DNA of 64,000 bases from Calycina herbarum. Taxonomy: Eukaryota > Ascomycota > Leotiomycetes > Helotiales > Pezizellaceae. The stretch lies in the NCBI GenBank assembly GCA_001414485.1, contig LLEY01000009.1, positions 310,001 through 374,000 of the forward strand, written 5' to 3'. The position numbers and the translations under genes were made by a program. The notes beneath the pieces are model-generated. The model did no database searches, had not been told where the DNA came from, and saw only the letters and a program-made list of their open reading frames with translations. Shown in pieces: positions 1-12,038 of this stretch (the first letter of the stretch is position 1; each line of letters begins with the position of its first letter).

Positions 1-441
1 TCTCGATAATCTTTTACTAAACATTGTTAAATAATTATAAGTATTTAATTTTAAATTAAGAATTATAAGATGTGAAAAGGATATTCCAAGGTTGATATAC
101 CAGGAATCTCTCGGTATAGAAAAGGGAACTTTCAGGGCCGAAGGTCGCGAACAAGTCGGGACGGAAGCAGCGACACTAAGTCCTTTCACCTAGGCTGGAC
201 ATAAAGGAAGTAATTTCTTCATGAGCATTGAATCAACGTGTTTTCTGCCTAGTCAAAGCATCATAATGAGATATGCAAAGTAATGTCATGATGTCTAAGT
301 TGATACGTAGTACCATCGGTTGTAACCCCTCCTTGCGATGAGGTTTGGCCGCTCTCAGCAAAAAGCGGCAATACACAGACACTTCAGGCTCGCGCCTGCC
401 TACTATCTCGTTGTCCCAGCTGTCTAGGGCAATTCAAGTAA
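1..441. other. Non-coding left edge
   Basis: AT-rich for the first 70 bases, then mixed sequence without a convincing coding frame. Bases 430-465 carry a variant (TTCTAAACACTTGGAACAA) of the foldback motif found elsewhere in the window, directly upstream of the zinc-finger exon that begins near 442-493. Confidence 0.5.
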
Positions 442-486
442 ATTGTTCTAAACACTTGGAACAACATTGATTGGCGCCATCTGAAG

Positions 487-1946
487 GCTTGCATGGGCTG
501 CGAAAAGAGCTTCAGAAGGCAGGACGCGCTTGATGAACATATCGACAACGTCCATGCTACCGATCCCAAACTTCAGCTTCAACTATGGAGAAACTTCAGT
601 CGCATGACGGCAAGCCTTTGCGATCAAGACTCTGTTGACTACAAATCCGTGCCCCAAAAGGAGCCAATGACGACAACATTTTTCCGGTTTCCTCAGCTTC
701 CCATCGAGATTCGTCTCAGTATATGGACTCACGCACTCCCTGGTCCTCGTATCATGCATTTCAACGTTCTTGAAAAGCGGCCTCGCATGGCCCATCACGC
801 CACTATACAACTGCTTGCAGTTTGTCGCGAGTCGCGCGTTCTCGCTCTCAGGTAAGAATCCTGAGCTTTGCTCTACGTACACTCCCTCCCTTGATTGCCT
901 CAGAAACTCTTAGGCAATATGAAGAATTGTGCGAGAGCGTTTAGAAGAATTGAGAAGTTGGGTTCCTGATTCTTCTAGACCTTGTCGGACAATGGATGTA
1001 GTTGTCCTAGACCTTTTCACACAATATCTACAAAAGTGTACTCAGAGGAAAGCCCGTCTCTCAGGAATAAGCCATGAGTTAAACATTTATACCCATCTTT
1101 AAAATAGTTTCTACTGCCAGACCCTCACAACTACTCGCCTCCCTCAAGGCATCTACATCCGCCCTTCTACTGATATACTCTTGATTTCCAAGGAGGAATG
1201 TGACCACGATGACGATTCTCCAACGCAAGGAATGAGAAGTGCTTTTCTGGAATTCAACAACCTTGAAAACGTACAAAATATCGCCTGGAAAGGGCATGGC
1301 TAGTAGGTCAGCTTACATCCACGCCGGCGCGTGTAATTGGGGCACTTTTCCTGCCATCAAAGCCTTGATAATTCAAGCTACTCTCGACGAGTTAAACAGG
1401 GAGGTGGATAATCGCAATGATTGGGTCGGGTGTGTAAAAGTGGCAGTCGAGGCCTTTGAAAAATCGGGATGGGAGACACATAAAAAGAGTTTGGCGTTTT
1501 ACCAGATTGCACAATGTTCTGCCAGATTTGTTGTGCCTCGGGACAAATCTCTGCCATGGACATGGAGGGAGGCCCAATCGCACGCAGAATACAAAGCATG
1601 GGAATCTCTGGAGGAGTGTCGTCATCAACGCATTCAGAATATCGAACAGTCGGATGCTGATGATTTTGCTGATTTGGTAACCTGGGCTGGGATTCCCCAG
1701 AATCTCTCAGTTGCTTCGCCTTACGATTGTTCAGATCATGATTGGGAAGATGGTTCGGGTAATGATTCGGAAGATGGCTTGGATGATGAAAAATGCGTTA
1801 CCGACATACGAAACGTCTATCTGGTCTCGGATTACAATGAACGAGAGGAGATGTTGGGAAAACTTCGAACCTTTTCTCCAGAACGCCGCGATGGGGTGGC
1901 ATCATACGTTGTTTCCTGCAAGGCCTTCCCATTTAGTCAGTGCTAG
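487..1946 (+). pseudogene. 2EXR-domain protein with N-terminal C2H2 finger, probably frameshifted
   Basis: The first visible exon (to 851) encodes a C2H2 finger, Cys-X2-Cys-X12-His-X4-His. The first Cys codon (490-492) lies just before the ATG at 493, so the real 5' end is upstream and not resolved; an in-frame TAA at 439 bounds this exon. Then follows the 2EXR signature (FRFPQLPIEIRLSIWTHAL; later VCRESR). A 256-nt intron (852-1107) joins in phase to an exon reading RLPQGIYIRPSTDILLIS, which suits the rest of a 2EXR domain. That frame meets TAG TAG at 1301-1306, while the family-like continuation (NWGTFPAIKALIIQ onward, to TGA/TAG at 1946) lies one base out of frame. I found no intron that repairs this, so a one-base indel near 1265-1300 is likely. 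2EXR proteins are a large fungal family of unknown function. The long intron contains a foldback element. Confidence 0.55.
858..1072. repeat. Foldback element inside intron of the 2EXR gene
   Basis: Imperfect terminal inverted repeats: CTGAGCTTTGCTCTACGTAC near 864 and GTGTACTCAGAGGAAAGC near 1035. They surround a 68-bp imperfect palindrome at 926-993 (ATTGTGCGAG ... GTCGGACAAT, with TTAGAAGAAT and ATTCTTCTAG arms). The same core occurs at 6237-6303 and 22787-22854. The element accounts for almost all the extra length of the host intron. Confidence 0.7.
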
Positions 1947-2300
1947 ATATAAGCAAATTGGCATTTGTCGTCAAAGAGAGCACAAATAGTAGGTCCGAAT
2001 ATAAGCGACAAGTTCATGGCAGAAGGAGGTCTATGCGAGGATAGCAAAAATGGAAAGTTGATGCCAGAGGTAGTAAGTTGATACCAAAATTAACATGTCC
2101 ATGCGAATATAATTTGTAGGTCTATGACAGCACAGCGAATGTAGTAAGTGCAGGTCAGAAATAGAATGTCCATGCGAATATATGGTTGTAGTAGGTTGCC
2201 CAGAAACCAACCAAAAAGCTAAGTACGTGCGAACACATAATTTGAATGTGCTTGGTACTTATATCACTTGCCTTTTGTAACATAAGTTACTTGTAAAATA
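1947..2300. other. Intergenic, no gene seen
   Basis: Between the 2EXR relic and the minus-strand frame at 2301. Contains loosely repeated phrases such as AAGTTGATGCCAG/AAGTTGATACCA and GTCCATGCGAATATA (twice, near 2098 and 2169), suggesting a small degenerate tandem duplication. Confidence 0.4.
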
Positions 2301-2640
2301 TCAATAGAAGACAACACACGGCAGAAGTACAATACGCACAAAGACCATGTGTTGGATTCCGTCGATTTTGGAGAGGATGGCTTGGTTGTAGGAGTGGATA
2401 TCAACGGCGTGGGTCATTGACTGTTTCCCGAGGGCGTGAGTTGAGGATACGAGTGCGTTTTGGATTTCTTGGGAGAGGCCGTTCGATTCAGCAAGCAGTT
2501 TTACCCATGAAGAGGTGTTATTGAAGACACCTGAGACGAATGAGGCTTGCGAGGTGGATGAAATTTGGGATTCGGGTTTAAGGGGAAGGAACAGTGCGTG
2601 TGTGCTGTTTGGGGCGACGGCTGGATAGCCGGCTGTGAAA
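2301..2640 (-). CDS. Possible small hypothetical exon or gene remnant
   Basis: The minus strand has an open frame with protein-like composition (GYPAVAPNSTHALFLPL ... WVKLLAESNGLSQEIQNAL). It is preceded by a plausible intron end (TTTTTCACAG near 2637) and a candidate donor GTATGT near 2700 after a short exon ending DSSAM. No family recognised. It lies downstream of, and on the same strand as, the BTB gene and may be a remnant. Weak call. Confidence 0.25.
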
Positions 2641-2811
2641 AATGAGGTTGTTTGACCGGTAGGGATGAAAATAAAATAGTGAGAGAAGCTGTTACATACG
2701 GCATGGCAGAAGAATCGAATATAGATAGGTAACAACGTACAAGCCAACCCACCCCTATTAAAATTACAAATCAGCGCATCAATCATCATTATATAGCACA
2801 AGACACAAACA

Positions 2812-4506
2812 TCAACTCCCCAAGAACCCCCTCTGGGCATTCCTTCCCAGTTCCCCAGAAACAGCATCCAACTTGACAGCGACAAGTACACACTCCTTGC
2901 CTCCCAGGCTAGGATTCTGCTGTACTTTCAATCGCCATTGTCCTGTTTTGACTATCCATCGCTGAGTGTCTTCTACCACCCCACCATCTGTACGTCTTCT
3001 TTTTGGGGGACGAGAATATTCATCTTCCATACTCAGAGAAGCAATACTCCCTTCTTCGTCTCCCCTTCCTTTCCACTCTTTCCCATCAAGACATACCCAC
3101 GCGTCTTCGCCCATCACGCAACGTACCAAATCTCCTTCATGAGAGAGTGGTGTATTTCCCGGCGATGCTGGCTGTGAAGATGCACCCCCATTTTTCATTA
3201 GAAGACCGAGTGGTTGTGAGGTGGGGAGATTCAATTTTGTGGCGATGACTTCGAATAATCTGCTTATTCTCGTCTTTCCATCGCCAAAGAATTCTGCTCG
3301 CATGGTGGTGGAATTGGAGTTCGGGCTGGAGTTGAAATGCAATTTCGTACATTCACCTCCAATTTCGAGAACCAGTTCGTAGGCTTTGGGGTCCACGAAA
3401 GGGCGCGCGTAATTTACGTACCCAATGAGACCTGGTTGCGAATTAGGAAGGAGATCAGTGGCTGCCGTTGTGGGTGGTGGAGATTGTCCTGCTTCTGTCA
3501 CGACGGAGATTCCGGATTGTCGCACATCTTCTAGACGAAGAGTGATTTCATGCTTCCGTCTTGCAAGATTGAACGATATGGAATGGCGAACGAGTTTTTG
3601 TTCTAACCCTTTGAGATGAAAATATTTACAATCTCGTAATAATTCTGCTCGATGGTCTTCGTTTCTGATATGTAAAGGGTATCCGCGTAAGAGGTGAAGA
3701 ATTTCGGAAAATGTTTCTGCTGATCGATTTGGTACCGCGGGTGGCATGATTGATGGTGGCCGGAGAAGTCCATCTCGATTTAAACCGGGGAATACTTCTG
3801 TAGGAGTAGTGAAGAAAACTGCAAATCCAAGTGAGAAATAATTCGGACTGTTCCCCGGATCTGAAAAGACCTCTCTCGGAATTTGAAAATCGCGATGTCC
3901 GATCGAGATGAAGATGCTTTCTTCGTAAAGTTGTGAGATCAATCTTGGCACTACAATATTTAGTAATAGACAAACAGCCAACGTAGAAATACTGACAGCT
4001 GTAAAATTGTGCATCTGCAAAGAGCTTAACAAAATGACTCCCATTTCTGGGAGCTACATGATAGCCTTGGAGATGCAACGAAATATCCCGGAATGTAACG
4101 GGATCTCGATCAATATACAGCGTCCGTACGCTATTCGATGCATCACCATTCTCTTCGGCAGTCTTCAACTGGCACTGAAAAAACTGGGAGAAGTATGAGG
4201 GTGCTCTAGGTTTCTCAGTCTTTCTCCTTTTCCAACGATTCGCACACCAGAAGGACACATACCATCAGAACTGATACTCGCACCGCTCAGCCGGAACAAC
4301 TCACTCCCTATCTGTATAGGAAAGACTCGTTCATGTGGAAGAATGTCCGGAATATCGGTGTTTTGTTTCCTGGGGACAATGGGATTCCGTAAGATACCAG
4401 GTGGATTGGGGGTGACGGTTTCTTCTCTTCCAGTTAATATGGTCATTCCCCCAGTTAGCGGGACTTTGCCCTCTCTTCCTCCAGCCCCACCACTGCCCGT
4501 CGCCAT
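2812..4506 (-). CDS. Two-BTB/POZ domain protein (yeast YLR108C/YDR132C-like)
   Basis: Three exons on the minus strand, 4506-4263, 4203-3997 and 3950-2812, give 529 residues with all phases closing. The first BTB/T1-type fold covers about residues 45-145 (VFPIQIGSELFRLSGASIS, then APSYFSQFF and HLQGYHVAP). A second related unit starts near 160 (IFISIGHRDFQIPREVF, PNYFSLGF, ILHLLRGYPLHI). This tandem arrangement is that of the yeast YLR108C/YDR132C group, whose molecular role is unsettled. The C-terminal third is less conserved and has a basic PPKRRR stretch near 465, a possible nuclear signal. The second acceptor reads CTAGAG, the downstream of two overlapping AGs being the in-frame one. A TCACGTGA site lies upstream at 4640-4647. 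Function is inferred from family only. Confidence 0.85.
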
Positions 4507-5111
4507 AAGACTAAACTTTCCCTCTCGACCACCACCTGCACCGTCTCCTCCTTCCTTCCCTTGAGATGTTTATCGATACCTCTCTGTCTCCTTCTCACAA
4601 CTCTTCCCGAGTGGAGGTGGCCGCTCCGCTGCACCGTCTTCACGTGATGCGTATTTCCGAGGTCTTCCAGGTTCTTCTCCGCTGTCTCTTCTGATATCTC
4701 ACTCAGCAGCTCGTATATGGTCGTAAAGTAGGCCAGTTCCTTTCTGCAGATCCTTCAGATGTGGATCGTTTGTTTGCCTTTTCTTCGAGTATAAGGCTGC
4801 TCAAATATATTGTTGAAGAAGAAAGGACGGTCTACGGGTATTGAGGAGCACATCCCGAACGCCGCGGGCACGCAGAAAATGATGTCTCAGCCAGATGTTC
4901 ATCAGCGCTAACCATATTCGGCTATTTTAAGCACGTGATGTAAGAAATTCCTTTCTCTTTTGGGGGCTGTCAGCGTAGAGGGTGGGTTGACAAACAGCCA
5001 GACTGGGTAAGAAACGAGATTTCACTGCGGCTAAGCGTCTAGAAAAAAATTCTATTCATTATGTACGGAATGCTGTCCGTTTCAGAATTAAAAGCCCCCA
5101 AAATGTCATCA
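4507..5111. other. Intergenic between BTB and carboxylesterase genes
   Basis: No gene seen. It holds two CACGTG cores (TCACGTGA at 4640-4647; GCACGTGATG at 4931-4940), the usual core of bHLH/Cbf1-type sites, the nearer lying 134 bp upstream of the BTB start. Confidence 0.5.
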
Positions 5112-7267
<2,156 letters not shown>

Positions 7268-8283
7268 TGCTTTGGAGGTTGCATTGGAAAGGAATCAATT
7301 GCTCTTGGGTCATGCGGGATGGGTGAAAATAAAAAGAGGCGGCCCAGTTGTTCCACTACTTGCTAGTGAAGTGGCGCTATCGATTGATGCCCACTAGACG
7401 TTTTGCGCAAGCGGGGAGTTTCCAATGGAACATGCCAGTGAAGCTACCGGTAACGCACCAGCCGATAGCCCTGAATTTGTGCTCGCTCCCAGCGGACTGG
7501 GAGAGGGCTGACAGAATATCGCATTAGTACTGATTAGTACTGGCGTATAGGACAAGAAATCAGAACTAATGCAGTGCCATGCAATCCGTTGCGGAACCAA
7601 TATGAAATGGACCAATTGGGGCCAGGACGTCCAATATTGCGGAGAACCCTGAAAAGCAGTGCTGAGGGCCGGCCGAGGTTGGCTTGCAGAAAAGCGGAAT
7701 GGGGAAAGGGTCCGTGGTCCGGGAGACAAGGTAGCCCATGATAGATGAAGCTTATATTTATACGAAATACGAAATCTTGAAGGAGGAGAAGAGATCGCTG
7801 GTTCACACTGGTGATGGAGTTTCCAAAAAGGTGTTGTTGTTTTGACAGGAAAAAGGAAGGTGACAGCGCGAAAAATAGCATCCACGTGACCCTAGCCTAG
7901 AGACACCCCCGTGTTTCACTATTCATTTCAGCTGGATTTTTTTCATAAACGTATGGTTCTTGTAAGAGCGATTTCGAGCTGAAATAAATTGAGCTAATGG
8001 TCTATCGAGCTACAAATCTATCAACCCACCCCCTCTCAAATGCTACCATGCACTCTTGTCAGGGTTCCATTCTATTTGGAAGCCTCACGTCCGTGAAAAG
8101 TAATTTGCTTGTCGGGGGTTTGTGCTACGTGACCAGCTTCGATTATTCTTCAGACCGCAAACAAAAGTATCTGGAATACAATATAAACTCTATTGGAATT
8201 CTCCCGGACGTGTCGCCAAGTATTACGCTCCACTGTGTTCACCTACTACGACTCCACTGTGCAAAACTCAAGCAGTCTCCCCA
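7268..8283. other. Intergenic, no convincing gene
   Basis: Promoter side of the carboxylesterase followed by sequence with only short, low-quality frames on both strands. A CCACGTGACC site (CACGTG core) lies near 7883. Confidence 0.4.
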
Positions 8284-8580
8284 GTCTCAATCAAATTATA
8301 CTTCTTGAAATCCCTCGACTTGATCTTCCTCTTAAATAAGATATCTAGCTCCTTGAACGTCCGACCTTTCGTTTCAGGGATTCTCAGCCAACGCTAAATC
8401 CCATATACAAAGCTGATTGCACTAAATAGGAATCCAGCTTTTCCACGCTAATTTGCTTAATCACTTCTAAGCATATAGGGTATTGCAATTATGAAGACGA
8501 TAGAGGCAAAAGCCTAAGCAGCTGTCGCAATAGCAATTGTTTTCCCACGGAGACGAGTTGCTGATACTTTGGAGAGAGTA
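8284..8580 (-). pseudogene. C-terminal relic of MFS alpha-glucoside-type transporter
   Basis: Read on the minus strand, this matches the last exon of the intact transporter at 15381-15705: VSATRLRGKTIAIATAA, GKAGFLF, RIPETKGRTFKELDILF. It carries several stops, where intact CAA and TGG codons are replaced by TAA or TAG, and many other C-to-T or G-to-A changes. It is the 3' end of a dead paralogue whose 5' part lies at 9985-10440. Confidence 0.85.
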
Positions 8581-8586
8581 GTATAT

Positions 8587-9806
8587 CTACCTAGTTAAAT
8601 CAAATTGAGTAGCCAGACGACTAAACAGTTCAAACTCCATCCTCCTAGCAGCCTTTGGACCCCCAAGTATACTACCCATCATATCAGAGCCAGGCGGGAA
8701 ATCATGCTCGAATACAGGCTCGCCAGCACCCTTCATATTTGTTAAAACCGCCTGCCGGAAGTGCCAACGGAGGAGCTGATCAGCTGGTCGTCCGGGATCA
8801 TCGAGAAGTCTTTGGTCAAGATGCTTTCCAGCAATACCGTCTCTATCGCGTGTGAAACATACAATCTTGTAATTGTCCTAAGATAATTAGTATCCTTATT
8901 GAAGTATAAACAATATATACATACGTCTGGGTTAATTGAAATATCATAGAAGTCGAATAGCTGATGGATATCGCTACGAAGCAATAGCCCATTTTTGACA
9001 GAGTTGATTTTGCCTCCTTTGATTTCTTCTCCATTCGGAGGAGTCGAGATCCAACGGCCGTAATTATGGTCAACCCAGTACTGTTCATAAGCTAGAGGGA
9101 AAATATGGGCGGCCTTGAAACCCCGCCAGTTGTCATCGTCGAAATACTCCCTCCCTGTTATGACACATTGTCGATCCCGGGAACGAACTGCATCACGGAA
9201 AGCTTGAACACGGGTTCCAGTTCGTAGAGAAAGTGCCCGGCAGAGTACTAGTTCATTATTCATTCGAAAGGGTTCGATCGGTTCAGGTTGTGCTATTCGT
9301 GAATTAGCTACTTATGTGCAAAAGAGCTAAAGAACTTACGAGGAACATACGAGGAACATACGAGGAACATAAATGTAATAATTCCCAGGCTGAAGTAGAG
9401 AGCCGTCCTTTTCTATTATAACATCGCTTTCATTTTGCAACGAAAATTCGCTCGTGATAATGAGAATAATCTCTACCATAGCATAGAGGTTGGTATTTGT
9501 AATACCGTCCGTAAGAACCAGACCCCCAATTGTACTATTTCGATCGCCCATGTTGAAGATATGAATAGTGCGCCCTCCGCTGCGGTCATGGGGTGGCATG
9601 GTAGATCGACTGTCTTCGTGTAACAGCAGGGAGGAGGGAGAGTCTGCGGGGTGTGGTGGGGCGTCTGCGAGGGGTGGAGTGTCTGCGAGGTGGTCTTTGA
9701 TGATGACTTCGTTCTGGAGGAGAGTGTCGGATTGTGAGGAGCCGGAGTTTAAGGGGATAGAGTAAGCAGAAGAAGATGACATGATGAAGATTTGGACGGC
9801 ATCCAA
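8587..9806 (-). CDS. HNH_2-family nuclease domain protein
   Basis: Three exons on the minus strand, 9806-9362, 9292-8925 and 8877-8587, encode 367 residues with phases closing. The N-terminal 130 residues are Ser/Pro-rich then end LQPGNYYIYVP. The HNH core follows: CVITG, FKAAHIFPLAYEQYW, NGLLLRSDIHQLFDFYDISI, i.e. the fungal HNH_2 pattern (PF13391-like) with the His of AAHI and the DIH..FD motif both present. The C-terminal exon (RDRDGIAGKHLDQRLLDD, ... LLRWHFRQAVL) is typical of these proteins. Such genes are numerous in filamentous fungi; their role is not established. The gene sits between the two halves of a transporter relic and ends within about 7 bp of its 3' fragment. The first intron starts in a triple 11-bp repeat, of which only the first GT is in frame. 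Confidence 0.8.
9332..9372. repeat. Three tandem 11-bp units at an exon-intron boundary
   Basis: ACGAGGAACAT is repeated three times at 9338-9370. On the coding (minus) strand each unit junction creates a GT donor (GTATGT, GTATGT, GTAAGT), spaced by 11 nt, at the end of HNH-gene exon 1. Confidence 0.85.
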
Positions 9807-9984
9807 ATGGCAGGCGTGTTGGAAATGGTAGACGCGTTAGACGGTGAGCCGAGGGTGAAGGTGATTAGCGTCCACCCAAGAGTTCTCCGGCGCAAAGCAT
9901 TCTAAGAGATGTCGAGAAGAATTGGACAAAGACGAAAACGATAGACTAGTAACAATCGACTGCTAGTGTCTATCTTCTCCTCTA

Positions 9985-10440
9985 TTTTTTCAAGTGGCTA
10001 GCCTGTAGCAAGAGCACCAACGATTTGACCTACAAGTATGGGATTGCCCATTCCAAGAGCTGCGAGATATCAGATATCAGTACTTTTTCTGATTCGGCTT
10101 TTGAACTGAAAATAATCCAAAATAATCCTCCGCCATAAGGAAAATCATCCGTCCACCTCGGGCTCCAACTTCGTTCTCAGACATCCAGGAAAAGGAACTT
10201 ACCAGTTTGCCATGGAGCTGTAATGATATACTCTCCTTCAAAGAGACTCCCGTAATGAGTTTGCTTGGCACTGGTGATTGGTGATCTCTCGAGTCGCATC
10301 GATTTCGAGAAGGGTCCCTTTCTTGACATCCACCGGTCCATCATGGGACATGTTCTTCGCTATATCGGTCTTGATATCGATATTTTGTTTGTTGTCCACC
10401 GTCACGGAATCTCCTTCCAGTCGTCGACGTCGTAAAAGTC
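9985..10440 (-). pseudogene. N-terminal relic of MFS alpha-glucoside-type transporter
   Basis: On the minus strand this reads KNMSHDGPVDVKKGTLLEI and TREITN, then jumps to HYGSLFEGEYIITAPWQTG, a normal GTAAGT donor, a 139-nt intron and ALGMGNPI. The intact paralogue at 13756 shows the same order, with a segment of about 40 residues missing here between TREITN and the first transmembrane region. A 7-bp insertion follows GMGNP and a TGG is now TAG. Together with 8284-8580 it forms one gene broken in the middle. Confidence 0.85.
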
Positions 10441-11080
10441 CGTATGACGAAATGGGGTCACCCCAACTCTACTTATGGGGGAAACCTTCGCTTATCTACG
10501 CGTGAGCAACCCGAAAACGACATCCTTGAACTTAAAGCCCGGAGACGATCCCCAAACGGTCGTACAGCGATGGTAAGCGACCAATCATTGAGATAACAAC
10601 GTTACATTTCGTGCATCTGGCATCTGTGGGGTGTCTCCGTATCGACTGCTGCGTGTGAAATAATACGAGTAGCTTTTGGTGAGGTTGGAAGAATGAGAAA
10701 GAGAGTTTGTCATTCTTCGAGACGGTCTCGGGAAATGGCAAGACCGAACGAACAATTCACCAAGATGAATTAGGAGAATCGTTCGTTTGGTCTTGTAATT
10801 GTGCGAGGGGCTTTGGGTAACTTTCCACGTGGAAGCAGGAACAAGTCCATCTATCACGGGATTCCCCCACTTTCACCATGCTTGACCGATCAATGTGTGC
10901 ATTAGGCAGGATTCGAGCTCAAAGTGGTGGTCAGTAGAGCATCTCCGAACTATTTCTTCTTTTGAAAAACTTCACAAGTCAACTATTTTCTTACCTTGGC
11001 AATACTATTCCACCTTTCGTATTTCACGCCCATACCGGTACAACCTCCCACTTTCGCTTTTCCAAGGAGCCATCCTCGTC
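10441..11080. other. Former divergent promoter between transporter relic and GNA1
   Basis: Contains a 29-bp block (10579-10607) nearly identical, on the opposite strand, to 13603-13631 upstream of the intact transporter, and a perfect 12-bp palindrome TTCCACGTGGAA at 10823-10834. No gene seen. Confidence 0.6.
10579..10607 (-). promoter_or_regulatory. Conserved transporter promoter block, relic copy
   Basis: Matches 13603-13631 at 28 of 29 positions in reverse orientation. It contains CCAAT, a GATAA core and AACGTT within one short stretch, consistent with binding sites for the CCAAT complex and a GATA factor; factor identity is inference. Confidence 0.55.
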
Positions 11081-11676
11081 ATGACAACCTCACAGCCCCT
11101 CTTCTCAGCTTCCCTCATTTCAGAAAAAGTCTCCTCGTCTCTACCATCCGGGTTTACGATCCGCCCTCTAGAACGAAGCGATTACGCGAAAGGGTTCCTC
11201 GAGTGTCTGAAAGTCTTGACACATATTGGAAATATAACTGAGGAGAAGTTCAACGAGCGGTATGATTGGATGGATACACAAGCGAAAGGAGGATACTATG
11301 TGTTGGTGATTGAAGATGGGGAGCAAAAGATTGTTGGGACGGGCGTATTAGTCGTCGAAAGAAAATTGTGAGTCGTCTTATAATTTCGCGACACGGTCTC
11401 TCAAGTTCGTCCTAACATTACCGAAGCATACACGACCTTGGCATAATAGGCCACATTGAAGAGATCTCAGTCATGAAGGAATCACAAGGAAAAGGGCTTG
11501 GACTGAAAATGATTAATGGTCTTGATTCAATTGCACGGGCGATTGGATGCTACAAAACGATTCTAAATTGTAATGAGAAAAACGAGGGCTTCTATATCAA
11601 ATGTGGGTTCAAGAGGGCAGCACTAGAAATGTCACATTACTTTGAGGAAGAAAAGACTCCGTATGAGCGGGGTTGA
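11081..11676 (+). CDS. GNA1: Glucosamine 6-phosphate N-acetyltransferase
   Basis: Two exons, 11081-11367 and 11427-11676, give 178 residues. This GNAT enzyme transfers acetyl from acetyl-CoA to glucosamine-6-phosphate, a cytosolic step of UDP-GlcNAc synthesis that feeds chitin and N-glycans. Diagnostic stretches: FTIRPLERSDYAKGF, ITEEKFNERYDWM, VGTGVLVVERKF, HIEEISV, the acetyl-CoA loop QGKGLGLKMI, CYKTILNCNEKNEGFY and CGFKRAALEMSHYF. Length and order fit fungal GNA1 proteins. The start at 11081 was chosen because it gives the usual N-terminus (FSASLIS) and follows a pyrimidine-rich leader. Intron ends are GTGAGT and GAAG. The gene diverges from the transporter relic, and a second, broken copy lies at 17797-18001. 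Confidence 0.93.
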
Positions 11677-11842
11677 ATTAACAAAATCTATTCTTTCAAT
11701 CTCCATTATCTCGTCCCACTGACAGTGAGTCAAAGCACTAGCGATATATATATAATTCTATTTGGTGAGGAGGATATGACACCTAGCTCATCTAAAATGA
11801 TTCTCATCCTAGCAATGACGAGGACGATTCAACGTCAACTTC

Positions 11843-12012
11843 GTCTAAAATAAATACAAGCGTACTATCAATGGTGAGAGGTGTTTAAAACGAAGCTCAT
11901 CCACCGAAATAGCTGTTGAAGAGGACAGTTGGATGTCTGAAATAAGTACAAGCGTACCACCAGTGGTGAGGGGTGTTCGAAACCAAGCTCATCCACGGAA
12001 ATAGCCATAGAA
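11843..12012. repeat. Two-copy direct repeat, period 92 bp
   Basis: Units 11843-11920 and 11935-12012 share phrases such as AATACAAGCGTACYA, GGTGAGRGGTGTT and AAGCTCATCCACSGAAATAGC. Most differences are transitions. It lies just 3' of the hypothetical gene on the opposite strand. Confidence 0.8.
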
Positions 12013-12038
12013 TTTCGTCCAAGTAAGATCATATACTA

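Noticed and set aside
2301..2891. A 196-residue continuous minus-strand frame as one protein
   Set aside because: The part beyond 2650 overlaps the BTB gene's 3' end in another frame and reads like intron and untranslated sequence; only 2301-2640 retained as a weak call.
7394..7885. Minus-strand frames of 115-163 residues
   Set aside because: Low-complexity, Ser/Pro/Phe-rich translation in two overlapping frames, no motif, no intron signals; probably chance frames in promoter sequence.
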